The notes beneath the pieces are model-generated. The model saw nothing but the letters and a program-made list of their open reading frames with translations. It was not told where the DNA came from and searched no databases. A DNA stretch of 6,077 nt from Cyanobacteria bacterium K_DeepCast_35m_m2_023. GTDB taxonomy: Bacteria; Cyanobacteriota; Cyanobacteriia; PCC-6307; Cyanobiaceae. The translations under genes were made by a program, and so were the position numbers. Shown one piece after another: positions 1-6,077 of this stretch (the stretch's first letter is position 1; every line of letters begins with the position of its first letter). The DNA is taken from positions 1 to 6,077 of the forward strand of contig VGQR01000130.1 of NCBI GenBank assembly GCA_016882345.1, read 5' to 3'.

Positions 1-97
1 AGAAGCCTCTTTGCCCCACGGCCTGAACTAATCGGATGTTGTGATTATAGCTGGACTAGTCGTTAATTCAAGCCATCTCGGATTTTTCGAGGTGCCC

Positions 98-832
98 TTA
101 ACAGATCAGTATATTTGCTTTTTCCCACGTGTCTACACTCTTTATTTCTGTTGGACGTTTATTTTTCTCGACTTTGATTCTTTTTGTAAGCCCCCTCCAG
201 ATGTGTTCACTTGCCCAGAGTTCTTCCGCGACTGACCAAAGGCCTGACAGGTAGGAGAGCCTGGTTTTGGTTGTATTCGCGGATACTCTTTCTAATAAGA
301 GTGATCTGTATGACACGGCTTGTTCTCTGCTGCATGACAGTGGGGATGCGCATTTGCAATATTCCATGAAAAGATCGAGCTCCTTGATCCATGCATCTTT
401 GGTTCTCTTTGCTGGTGACTTAAGGCTGGATGCTCTTTCGATTAATTCTGATGCCGTGATGATGCTCTTCCCTTTTGTTTCGCCCTTGACGATGGCTGCC
501 ATTCGAGTGGCTTGACTTTTGTCGAGTCGGGCATCCACCTCAATGCCATTCAGCAGCAGCTCGACCATCACTGGATCTTCCAAGTCGAAGCGGTCGGGAA
601 TCGTGTCGATTTGCTCGTCCACGCTCAGCTCCAGTTCTCCCCTATGAAGTGCGATCTCCCTGTCAGTCTGCTCCAGGAAGCCTGGTAGGCGACTTCTGGC
701 TTCGTTGGGGGTCATGCCCCCTGGCTCCTTCCAGGTAGCTTTGCCCGTCCACTGGCGGACGTCTGTAGGCACTGCCCGCTGAAGCACGTAAGACTGGCGT
801 GCCTTGTAGATGTAGCTGGCAATTATGGGCAC
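98..832 (-). pseudogene. Truncated tyrosine-recombinase (phage/island integrase), N-terminal half only
   Basis: The 244-residue product starts at a GTG (832-830), giving MPIIASYIYKARQSYVLQRA. That opening resembles the amino-terminal arm-binding domain of many phage and island integrases (basic/aromatic, then VPTDVRQWTGK). Residues about 141-225 look like the helical core-binding (SAM-like) domain: WIKELDLFMEYCK, then a helix-rich stretch ending IWRGLTKRIKVEKNKRP. The reading frame stops at 98-100, right where the catalytic domain with its Arg-His-Arg-Tyr residues should begin. None of those motifs appears in any leftward frame of the remaining 97 bases, so it should be unable to recombine DNA. 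The frame stays open upstream to 901, but that extension lies over the PLP-enzyme gene and does not look like integrase. A GAGG lies 11 bases before the GTG. G+C (mid-40s %) is far below its neighbours, as expected of imported DNA. The family call is from sequence style only; whether truncation was by deletion or nonsense cannot be seen here. Confidence 0.68.
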
Positions 833-2045
833 GACTACCAACGCCTCTACCAATGCAAACCCTAGTTGCCTGCGTGATCTCTGTCCAGCACTGGCCAACA
901 AGACCTACTTCAACTATGGCGGCCAAGGGCCGTTGCCGACGCCGTCGCTCGAAGCGATGGTGGCCAGTTGGCGAACGATTCAGGAGTTGGGGCCGTTCAC
1001 CACGGCGGTCTGGCCCTTCATTGAGGCGCAGACGGCGCGCTTGCGCTCTGCCCTGGCCGCGCTGTGCGGCGTGGGGACCCATCGTCTGGCCCTCACCGAA
1101 AACGTCAGCAGCGGCTGTGTGTTGCCGCTGTGGGGGTTGCCCTGGCACAGCGGTGATGAACTGCTGATTGGCGACTGCGAACATCCGGGTGTGGTGGCGG
1201 CCTGCCACGAGCTGGCCCGGCGAGAGGGGCTGGTCGTGGCCACGCTGCCCGTGCAGCAGCTCTGCTGCAACACCCCCCAGGCCGACCTCGACGGGGCCGT
1301 GTTGGCGGCGTTGGACGCTTGTCTGACCCCCCGCACCCGACTGGTGGTGCTCTCCCACCTGCTCTGGAACACGGGCGCGATCATGCCGATCGTTGCCGTT
1401 GCCGATCGCCTGCAGACGCGTCCACGCCAGCCCTGGTTGCTGGTGGATGCCGCCCAATCGCTGGGCAGCATTGCGGTCGCCGCTGCCGCCGCCGCTGCCG
1501 ACATCTACGCCTTTACCGGCCACAAGTGGTGTTGTGGTCCCGAGGGCCTGGGGGGTGTGGCGTTGTCAGAACGGGTGCTGGAGCAAGCCCAGCCCACCCT
1601 GATCGGCTGGCGCAGCCTGAGGCAGGAGACCTTGGCCAGTAGTAGTTGGCATCGCGACGCCCGTCGCTTTGAGGTGGCGACTAGTTGCGTGCCCTTGTGC
1701 AGTGGCTTGGCGACGTCCCTTGAGCTGCTGTCCGCCGAGGGCTCCGCCGACGCGCGGCTCCAGCGCATCACCGCGATGAGTGCACAGCTGTGGGAGGGGC
1801 TGCAGGCGAGTCCTGGGCTGCAGCCCCTGTTGCCGCAGGCGCCTCCGGCAGGATTGGTCAGCTTTCGCCTAACTGCAGATGATCCAGCCGGGCTTGGTTC
1901 GTCGACGGCGGCGTGGGTGCAGCGGCTGGGTGAGCAGGGCATCTGGATTCGCCGACTCGACCAGCCCGATTGTCTGCGCGCCTGCACCCACATCACCACC
2001 AGCGCCGACGAAGTGGGCCGCTTGATCGCGGCCCTCAGGGGCTGA
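825..2045 (+). CDS. Class V PLP-dependent enzyme, probable L-cysteine/L-cystine C-S lyase (C-DES-like)
   Basis: This 406-residue cytoplasmic fold-type I enzyme resembles the cyanobacterial cystine C-S lyase C-DES, which cleaves cystine/cysteine to pyruvate, ammonia and a (per)sulfide that can feed Fe-S cluster assembly. The family signature ALANKTYFNYGGQGPLP is at 22-38. TENVSSGC (91-98) and DCEHPG (117-122) are cofactor-pocket segments; SHLLWNTG is at 177-184. DAAQ (208-211) supplies the Asp for the PLP ring nitrogen, and TGHKWCCGPEG (231-241) carries the Schiff-base lysine K234. RFEVATS (281-287) and the C-terminal LRACTHITTSADEVGRL (384-400, R385 for substrate carboxylate) complete the fold. 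The sulfur-transfer Cys loop of NifS/IscS was not seen. The ATG at 825 is the only ATG/GTG/TTG between an upstream in-frame stop (813) and the conserved core, but it has no Shine-Dalgarno and adds 15 residues (MGTTTNASTNANPSC) that look non-conserved. An alanine run lies at 219-225. A generic class V aminotransferase or desulfurase is the alternative. Confidence 0.82.
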   Translation: MGTTTNASTNANPSCLRDLCPALANKTYFNYGGQGPLPTPSLEAMVASWRTIQELGPFTTAVWPFIEAQTARLRSALAALCGVGTHRLALTENVSSGCVLPLWGLPWHSGDELLIGDCEHPGVVAACHELARREGLVVATLPVQQLCCNTPQADLDGAVLAALDACLTPRTRLVVLSHLLWNTGAIMPIVAVADRLQTRPRQPWLLVDAAQSLGSIAVAAAAAAADIYAFTGHKWCCGPEGLGGVALSERVLEQAQPTLIGWRSLRQETLASSSWHRDARRFEVATSCVPLCSGLATSLELLSAEGSADARLQRITAMSAQLWEGLQASPGLQPLLPQAPPAGLVSFRLTADDPAGLGSSTAAWVQRLGEQGIWIRRLDQPDCLRACTHITTSADEVGRLIAALRG

Positions 2046-2065
2046 ACGGTGTGGTTGTCGAGACG

Positions 2066-2824
2066 TTAACCGTTGGATGTCTCCAGCACGTTGCGGTACA
2101 TCCAGCCGGCGATCAGAGCGCCCACGATCGGCGCGAGCCAGAACAGCCACAGTTGCCCCACAGCATCACCGCCGACCCACAGGGCAACACCGGTGCTGCG
2201 CGCCGGGTTGACCGAGGTGTTGGTGATCGGAATGCTGATCATGTGGATCAGGGCCAGGGTCAGACCGATTGCCGCTCCGGCAAAGACCGCCGGGGCGAGG
2301 CGGTCGGTGGCGCCGATGATCACCAGCAGGAAGAAGAAGCTGAGCACCAGTTCAACCAGCAGGGCAGCTGCAAAGCCATAGCCCCCTGGAGAATGAATTC
2401 CCCAACCATTGGTGGCCAGGGGATTGCTGCCTGACATCACCAAGCTGTATGCCGGTCCTCCTGCGACCAGAACCTTGATGAAACCGCCGGCGAGGACTGC
2501 GCCGATCAGCTGCGCAACGATGTAGGGCAGTAGGTCTGCTCCCTTCATGCGGCCCGAGGCCCACAATCCGAAACTGACGGCGGGATTGAGATGGCAACCG
2601 GAAATGTGTCCGATGGCATAGGCCATGGTCACAACGGTGAGACCAAAGGCCAGGGAAACGCCCAGAAACCCGAGGCCGAATGGATTGCCAGGAGCGATGT
2701 CGGTGCCGGTGATGGCAGGGAAATTGGCAGCAAGGGCAGCGCTACCACACCCACCCAGCACCAACCACTAGGTGCCAAACGCTTCGGCAAGACATTTCTT
2801 GCCGATTGGAATAGACGTTGTCAT
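2066..2824 (-). pseudogene. aqpZ: Aquaporin Z (MIP family water channel) with in-frame nonsense codon
   Basis: Read from the ATG at 2824-2822, the frame encodes MTTSIPIGKKCLAEAFGT, meets TAG at 2770-2768, then continues in the same frame as [11 protein letters not shown] to a TAA at 2068-2066. The join reproduces the start of AqpZ (AE-x-x-GT-F-WLV-x-GGCGSA), so the stop replaces the usual Phe/Leu in helix 1. The rest is intact. Counting the stop as residue 19, there are helices near 52-74, 98-120, 150-172, 179-198 and 221-243; the pore motifs are NPA at 80-82 and NPAR at 206-209. The selectivity-filter residues expected of AqpZ (F60, H194, T203, R209) are present, pointing to a water channel rather than a glycerol facilitator. 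Total length is close to the family norm (about 230). The longest surviving open frame is 232 residues, 2764-2066, from a TTG two codons after the stop; re-initiation there would yield a channel lacking half of helix 1. It is convergent with the PLP-enzyme gene, 20 bases apart. A sequencing error is possible. Confidence 0.85.
2762..2770 (-). other. In-frame TAG followed at once by TGG TTG (nonsense codon and possible restart site)
   Basis: On the minus strand these nine bases read TAG TGG TTG. TAG is the premature stop at aqpZ codon 19, TGG is the conserved Trp of the FWLV motif, and TTG is the first usable restart codon, followed by a GTG. There is no Shine-Dalgarno just before the TTG; any restart would depend on ribosomes terminating at the TAG. 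Confidence 0.85.
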
Positions 2825-3089
2825 GCCAGTTCAAGCATTCACTCCCGCAAGCTAAGGAGAGTGCCTGAGTTAAGCCAATGATGCACACAGTCCGATGCGG
2901 GGTGAGGCTTGGTGTTGAACTCGTTGTTGCTGCCAGAACCCTTGCTGCGGCAACGATTAGCGCTCTGCCATGCCCCTCTGAGCTGGCTGATTCGTGGCGC
3001 CAGTGCTGCCGATTCGTGTTGCATTCATGGTCTCAATGCGAAATCGTTTGCAATTAGCGCAGCGGTTTGGTGCATCACACTGGCGAGGG
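2825..3089. other. Gene-free spacer between murE and aqpZ
   Basis: This 265-base gap should hold the murE 3' end signals and the aqpZ promoter (both read leftward). I see no convincing terminator (no stem followed by a T run on the minus strand), no tRNA and no recognisable protein. A GGGAG lies 17 bases before the aqpZ ATG, too far for a normal ribosome site. A 61-codon open frame at 3024-2839 (minus) resembles nothing I recognise and is probably chance. Confidence 0.5.
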
Positions 3090-4592
3090 TCAGTGCAGTC
3101 GTTTCCGCAGTGCTGTTTCAGCTTCTTCGCGGTCGTCGAAGTGGATTTTGCCGCTGCCCAGGATCTGGTAGTCCTCATGGCCCTTGCCAGCGATCAGGAC
3201 CAGATCGTCGACCCCTGCTGCGGCGATGGCGCAGGCAATGGCTCGGGCCCGGTCGCCATCCACCTGCAGATCGCAATCTGCTGGGATGCCCGCGACCACG
3301 TCATCAAGAATCTGCTGCGGATCTTCGCTGCGGGGATTGTCAGAGGTCACCACCACTCGATCGGCCAAGCGTGCAGCGATGGCGCCCATCTGGGGGCGTT
3401 TGCTGCGATCTCTGTCGCCGCCGCAGCCGAACACGCAGATCAACTGCCCTTGTGTGAAAGGACGGCTGGCCCGCAGGGCGTTGTCGAGTCCGTCGGGAGT
3501 GTGGGCATAGTCCACCAGCACCGCCGGCAGCGGCTGTTGGCTGGCCACGCTCACCCGCTCCATGCGTCCCGGCACCCCGCGAAAGTGGGCCAGGTGCTGC
3601 AGCAGTCCCTCGAGCGGCAATCCCTGCTGCAGCAGGACGCCCACCGCCTGCAGCTGGTTCATCAGATTGAACCGTCCAACTAAGGGCGAGCTGAATTGGC
3701 CCTGCCCAAGCGGGCTGATCAAGGTGCCGCGCACGCCCGAGGCATCGAACTGCAGGGCGTCCATGCGCAGTTCGGCGTCGCTGCTGGGATCGAGCGAGCT
3801 GCGCCAACAGCGCTGTGGGCCGAGCTCTGCGGCCAGGCGAGCCCCCCAGGGATCGTCCCCATTGACGATGGCGCGAGTGCCCGCCGTCAGCAGGGCGGGG
3901 TCAAACAACGCGCATTTAGCCGCAAAGTAGGACTCCATCGAGGGGTGGTAGTCGAGGTGGTCCTGGGTGAGGTTGGTGAACACCGCTCCGCTGAATCGGG
4001 TCCCGGCCACCCGCTGCTGATCGAGGGCGTGGGAGCTCACCTCCATGGCGCCGATCTGAGCCCCCGCCTCGAGCGCCTGGGCGAGCAGTGCCTGCAGCAC
4101 ATCGGCAAAGGCGGTCGTGTGCTGGGCGGTGACGCTGTGACCGGGCCAGCGATTCACCAGGGTTCCAAACAGGGCGCTGGGGTGGCCGCAGGCGCTGCTC
4201 AGGTGCTCGATCAGATGGGTGGTGGTGGTTTTGCCGTTGGTGCCGGTGACCCCCAGTAGCGACATCCGTTGACTGGGCTGCTGCCAGAACGCTGCCGCCA
4301 GTTCTCCGGCCCAGCGGGCCATGGGCGAGGCCACCACCAGGACCGCATCGCTGCTGCCAGGCGGTTGCTGAGCGGCGGCGGCTTCGCTGATGACGGCCGC
4401 GCAGGCCCCGGCGGCCAGGGCCTGGGGCCAGAACTGCCCGCCATCCACCTGGGTGCCTTCGATGCCGACAAACAGGCTGCCGGGTCCTTGGCGCCTCGAA
4501 TCACAGCTGATGCTGTTGACCGGGCCATTGGCCACGCTTGGCGGCGGCTCCAGCCCCACTTGACGCAGCAGGGGGTGGAGCAGGATCGCCAT
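3090..4592 (-). CDS. murE: UDP-N-acetylmuramoyl-L-alanyl-D-glutamate--2,6-diaminopimelate ligase
   Basis: This cytoplasmic ligase uses ATP to add meso-diaminopimelate to UDP-MurNAc-L-Ala-D-Glu, the third amino-acid step in the peptidoglycan stem peptide. The 500 residues have all three Mur domains. The UDP-substrate domain runs about 1-110 ([18 protein letters not shown], 29-46). The ATPase domain has P-loop [11 protein letters not shown] (114-124, K121), EVSSHAL (184-190), [10 protein letters not shown] (207-216) and the probable carbamylated lysine K226 in YFAAKCALF. The C-terminal domain has [10 protein letters not shown] (360-369), DNPR (418-421) and GKGHEDYQ (469-476). DNPR is the signature of enzymes that select meso-diaminopimelate over lysine, as expected for cyanobacteria. 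The ATG at 4592 fits the family start, although no clear Shine-Dalgarno precedes it. It lies 45 bases after the glutaredoxin-like gene on the same strand with no terminator between, so co-transcription from yidD is likely. No defect was seen. Confidence 0.97.
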   Translation of the reverse strand: MAILLHPLLRQVGLEPPPSVANGPVNSISCDSRRQGPGSLFVGIEGTQVDGGQFWPQALAAGACAAVISEAAAAQQPPGSSDAVLVVASPMARWAGELAAAFWQQPSQRMSLLGVTGTNGKTTTTHLIEHLSSACGHPSALFGTLVNRWPGHSVTAQHTTAFADVLQALLAQALEAGAQIGAMEVSSHALDQQRVAGTRFSGAVFTNLTQDHLDYHPSMESYFAAKCALFDPALLTAGTRAIVNGDDPWGARLAAELGPQRCWRSSLDPSSDAELRMDALQFDASGVRGTLISPLGQGQFSSPLVGRFNLMNQLQAVGVLLQQGLPLEGLLQHLAHFRGVPGRMERVSVASQQPLPAVLVDYAHTPDGLDNALRASRPFTQGQLICVFGCGGDRDRSKRPQMGAIAARLADRVVVTSDNPRSEDPQQILDDVVAGIPADCDLQVDGDRARAIACAIAAAGVDDLVLIAGKGHEDYQILGSGKIHFDDREEAETALRKRLH

Positions 4593-4637
4593 GGGCAGAC
4601 CGGTGTTCTGCAGCCCTTTCTAAGCGAGTTTTTCGCT

Positions 4638-4904
4638 TCAGCCCAGGCTCTCGTGCTGCTGGTTCAACCAGCGCAGCAGGGCCGTGCCGCCGAGCCGAGG
4701 CGACACGCGCGGCAGCAGCTGCAGCTCGCCCTGGGGCCCTTCTCGTGCCAGCACCGGCACCTCAAGGCCGAAGCGGGCCTGCAGCTCTGGGTCGCGGTCG
4801 ACATCAACGACCTGCAGAGCAGGCGCCCCATCGAGGCCCCGCAGCTTCTCTTCCAGGCCCTTGCAGAGGCAACAGCCCTGGCGTGAATAGAGCACAAGCT
4901 TCAT
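4638..4904 (-). CDS. Glutaredoxin-like (DUF836-type thioredoxin-fold) protein
   Basis: This 88-residue protein has a minimal thioredoxin fold. A first strand MKLVLYS leads into the redox site GCCLC (10-14; C11 and C14 form the CxxC, with an extra C12) and an amphipathic helix (CKGLEEKLRGL). The second strand is QVVDVDRDPEL (31-41). The cis-proline follows in EVPVL (P50), and a last helix is at 74-84 (TALLRWLNQQH). This order matches the small glutaredoxin-like family PF05768, thought to be cytoplasmic thiol-disulfide oxidoreductases. Partner and substrate are unknown, and it lacks the CPYC of classical GrxC. The ATG (4904-4902) sits inside the yidD stop, and murE follows after 45 bases, so it is the middle gene of a yidD - glutaredoxin-like - murE cluster. 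I recall the same neighbours in other marine picocyanobacteria, but that is memory, not a search. Confidence 0.85.
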   Translation of the reverse strand: MKLVLYSRQGCCLCKGLEEKLRGLDGAPALQVVDVDRDPELQARFGLEVPVLAREGPQGELQLLPRVSPRLGGTALLRWLNQQHESLG

Positions 4905-4906
4905 CA
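4902..4906 (-). promoter_or_regulatory. TGATG stop-start overlap coupling yidD to the glutaredoxin-like gene
   Basis: On the minus strand the yidD stop TGA (4906-4904) shares its A with the ATG (4904-4902) of the next gene. With no Shine-Dalgarno just upstream, translation of the second gene probably depends on ribosomes finishing yidD. Confidence 0.75.
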
Positions 4907-5236
4907 GTCGGGCACCGGATCGCAGCCACAGGGGGTCCAGGGATGGCAGCGCAGCAGGCGCTTCAGGGTCAGCCAGCTGCCCCGCAGGGCCCCATGGCGG
5001 CTGATCGCTTCAAGCCCATAGGCGCTGCAACTGGGGATGAAGCGGCAGCGAGGCCCCAGCAGCGGAGAGATCCACTGGCGATAGAGGTCGATCAGCAGCA
5101 GCAGCAGAACTGCGATCGGGCTTGTCGCCTTGCAGGGCTGGGGAATCGGGCTGAGATCCAGCGCATGCGGCCCAACCGATAGGATCGATCGTTGGCGTGG
5201 CACGGCTCCTGGCCTGGAGGGACATTTCCCCAGCAT
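4904..5236 (-). CDS. yidD: Membrane protein insertion efficiency factor YidD
   Basis: YidD is a small inner-membrane-associated protein that helps YidC insert and fold membrane proteins. The conserved domain fills residues 41-110: a hydrophobic amphipathic segment [12 protein letters not shown] (41-52), then [19 protein letters not shown] (56-74), [20 protein letters not shown] (77-96) and [15 protein letters not shown] (96-110). The conserved cysteines are C64, C70 and C97; the CGC near the end is, as I recall, usual in cyanobacterial members. The start is uncertain. The only ATG (5236) adds a 40-residue leader with no hydrophobic or conserved character, and no ATG, GTG or TTG occurs in frame between it and the domain. 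Family members are usually about 70-90 residues, so a rarer start nearer 5116 (for example at the ATC of I41, with AAGG 11 bases upstream) is possible. It is divergent from rpsD and translationally coupled to the glutaredoxin-like gene. Confidence 0.93.
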   Translation of the reverse strand: MLGKCPSRPGAVPRQRSILSVGPHALDLSPIPQPCKATSPIAVLLLLLIDLYRQWISPLLGPRCRFIPSCSAYGLEAISRHGALRGSWLTLKRLLRCHPWTPCGCDPVPD

Positions 5237-5277
5237 GCCTGGCCCAGCCCGCCTTTGTCCCTTAGTCCGTCGATTCC

Positions 5278-5886
5278 ATGTCTCGCTACCGCGGCCCTCG
5301 TCTGAGGATCACGCGGCGCTTGGGAGACCTCCCCGGTCTCACCCGGAAGGCAGCCAAACGCTCCTATCCCCCCGGTCAGCACGGCCAAGCCCGTCGCAAG
5401 CGCTCCGAATACGCCATCCGTCTGGAAGAGAAGCAGAAGCTTCGTTTCAACTACGGCATCTCCGAGCGTCAGCTCGTGCGCTACGTGAAGAAAGCGCGCG
5501 CCCAGGAGGGGTCCACCGGAACCAACCTGCTGAAGCTGCTCGAGAACCGTCTCGACAACATTTGTTTCCGCCTGGGTTTCGGCCCCACCGTGCCCGGCGC
5601 CCGCCAGCTGGTGAACCACGGCCACGTGACCGTCAACGGCCGTGTCGTTGACATCGCCAGCTACCAGTGCAAGCCCGGTGATGTGGTCGCGATCCGCGAG
5701 CGCAAGCAGAGCAAGAAGCTCGCCGAAGGCAACCTGGAGTTCCCTGGCCTGGCCAACATTCCGCCCCACCTGGAGCTCGACAAGGGCAAGCAGGTCGCCA
5801 AGGTGATCGGCCGCTGCGAGCGCGAATGGGTCGCCCTCGAGATCAACGAACTGCTGGTGGTCGAGTTCTACAGCCGCAAGGTCTGA
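5278..5886 (+). CDS. rpsD: 30S ribosomal protein S4
   Basis: S4 binds 16S rRNA early in assembly of the small ribosomal subunit and helps shape the mRNA entry and decoding region. The 202-residue product begins [20 protein letters not shown] and carries [20 protein letters not shown] (35-54). The S4 RNA-binding domain follows at about 90-150, with [20 protein letters not shown] at 91-110 and [10 protein letters not shown] at 113-122. It ends VEFYSRKV. The zinc-binding cysteines found in some S4 proteins are absent, so this is the zinc-independent (C-minus) form typical of cyanobacteria and chloroplasts. The ATG at 5278 gives the exact family N-terminus; no Shine-Dalgarno lies in the 5-12 bases before it. 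It is alone on its strand, divergent from yidD, and followed 44 bases after its stop by a strong terminator, so it is probably transcribed singly. Confidence 0.98.
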   Translation: MSRYRGPRLRITRRLGDLPGLTRKAAKRSYPPGQHGQARRKRSEYAIRLEEKQKLRFNYGISERQLVRYVKKARAQEGSTGTNLLKLLENRLDNICFRLGFGPTVPGARQLVNHGHVTVNGRVVDIASYQCKPGDVVAIRERKQSKKLAEGNLEFPGLANIPPHLELDKGKQVAKVIGRCEREWVALEINELLVVEFYSRKV

Positions 5887-5929
5887 GGCTCAACCGATGT
5901 TGGGCGTTGGATTCTCCAGCGCCCGCCCG

Positions 5930-5965
5930 CTCCTGTCATGCCGTTGCGGCTGGCAGGAGTTTTTT
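5930..5965 (+). terminator. Rho-independent terminator of rpsD
   Basis: The left arm CTCCTGTCATGCC (5930-5942) pairs with GGCTGGCAGGAG (5948-5959) around a GTTGC loop. There is one bulged T (5939) and one T-G pair, giving 12 pairs in all. Six T's (5960-5965) follow at once. It lies 44 bases after the rpsD stop. The minus strand has no T run after the stem, so it should act only rightward. Confidence 0.88.
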
Positions 5966-6010
5966 GTTGGCAGGTTGTGTGGCGATCCAAGCGGCTGGTT
6001 CTGCTGGCCT

Positions 6011-6077
6011 TCAATCGCCGACCTTCTCCTCACCAGGCTTACGGAGCCGCTCCAGCAATTCAGCATCGCCCACGATC
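6011..6077 (-). CDS. C-terminal end of an unidentified protein (partial, runs off window)
   Basis: Leftward codons from 6076 read IVGDAELLERLRKPGEEKVG and D, then TGA at 6013-6011. The sequence is helical and charged, like a normal protein tail, and the frame is open to the window edge. That is only 21 residues, too few to identify a family. It would be convergent with rpsD, leaving a 45-base gap after the terminator. Confidence 0.5.
   Translation of the reverse strand, partial: IVGDAELLERLRKPGEEKVGD

Noticed and set aside
73..91. Small hairpin CTCG-GATTTTT-CGAG near the left end
   Set aside because: Four strong pairs with a T-rich loop and no T tract after it on either strand; common by chance.
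41..235. Rightward 64-codon open frame in the AT-rich left end
   Set aside because: It is Phe/Cys-rich and lies largely opposite the integrase remnant; no family likeness.
663..1523. Long leftward open frame (286 codons) opposite the C-S lyase gene
   Set aside because: It is antisense to a gene with clear family motifs, is rich in Arg/Gly/Gln as expected of the complement of high-GC codons, and shows no recognisable motif.
2839..3024. Leftward 61-codon open frame upstream of aqpZ
   Set aside because: No hydrophobic segment, motif or good ribosome site; it lies where the aqpZ promoter should be. Probably chance.
2956..3060. ATTAGCGC occurring twice (2956-2963 and 3053-3060) in the murE-aqpZ spacer
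   Set aside because: An eight-base direct repeat about 100 bases apart, only two copies and no palindromic character; not enough to call an operator.
4622..4638. Hairpin AAGCGA-GTTTT-TCGCTT between the glutaredoxin-like gene and murE
   Set aside because: Only six pairs, and on the transcribed (minus) strand no T run follows it; not a credible terminator.
5093..5107. (CAG)5 triplet run
   Set aside because: It simply encodes the Leu run in the hydrophobic segment of YidD (CTG codons on the minus strand); too short to call a repeat locus.
4538..5182. Rightward open frame (214 codons) opposite the start of murE, the glutaredoxin-like gene and yidD
   Set aside because: It crosses three real genes on the other strand and has the Ala/Pro/Arg/Gln bias of antisense reading in GC-rich DNA.
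5092..5769. Long leftward open frame (225 codons) opposite rpsD and across yidD
   Set aside because: It is the complement of rpsD, a certain gene, and it also overlaps the YidD domain in another frame; no independent evidence of coding.

Overview
The window looks like a piece of a high-GC unicellular picocyanobacterial chromosome (marine Synechococcus/Cyanobium type). This rests on the short 202-residue ribosomal protein S4 without zinc cysteines, a YidD ending in CGCDPVPD, a class V PLP enzyme of the cyanobacterial cysteine/cystine C-S lyase type, and high G+C in the core genes (about 69% by hand count over 1021-1160). The organism assignment is inference from protein style; no rRNA marker is present.

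Layout: (1) 1-832 is an AT-richer stretch (about 41% G+C over 101-240) holding a leftward tyrosine-recombinase-type integrase that keeps only its arm-binding and core-binding parts and stops before the catalytic domain. (2) 825-2045, rightward, is the C-S lyase-like PLP enzyme; its first codons run up against the integrase start on the other strand. (3) 2066-2824, leftward and convergent with the lyase, is an aquaporin Z gene interrupted by an in-frame TAG at codon 19. (4) 2825-3089 has no gene I can support. (5) 4592-3090, 4904-4638 and 5236-4904 form a leftward yidD - glutaredoxin-like - murE cluster, with yidD and the glutaredoxin-like gene overlapping in a TGATG junction. (6) 5278-5886, rightward and divergent from yidD, is rpsD, followed by a clear Rho-independent terminator. 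(7) The last 66 bases carry the C-terminal tail of an unidentified leftward gene.

Working together: murE and yidD are envelope-building genes (peptidoglycan precursor synthesis and membrane protein insertion), placed back to back with rpsD as a housekeeping block. The PLP enzyme belongs to sulfur metabolism. The aquaporin and integrase remnant look like accessory or decaying genes around the PLP enzyme. I found no new defence or mobile system. The two observations most worth checking are the nonsense codon in aqpZ and the integrase remnant abutting the 5' end of the PLP-enzyme gene.
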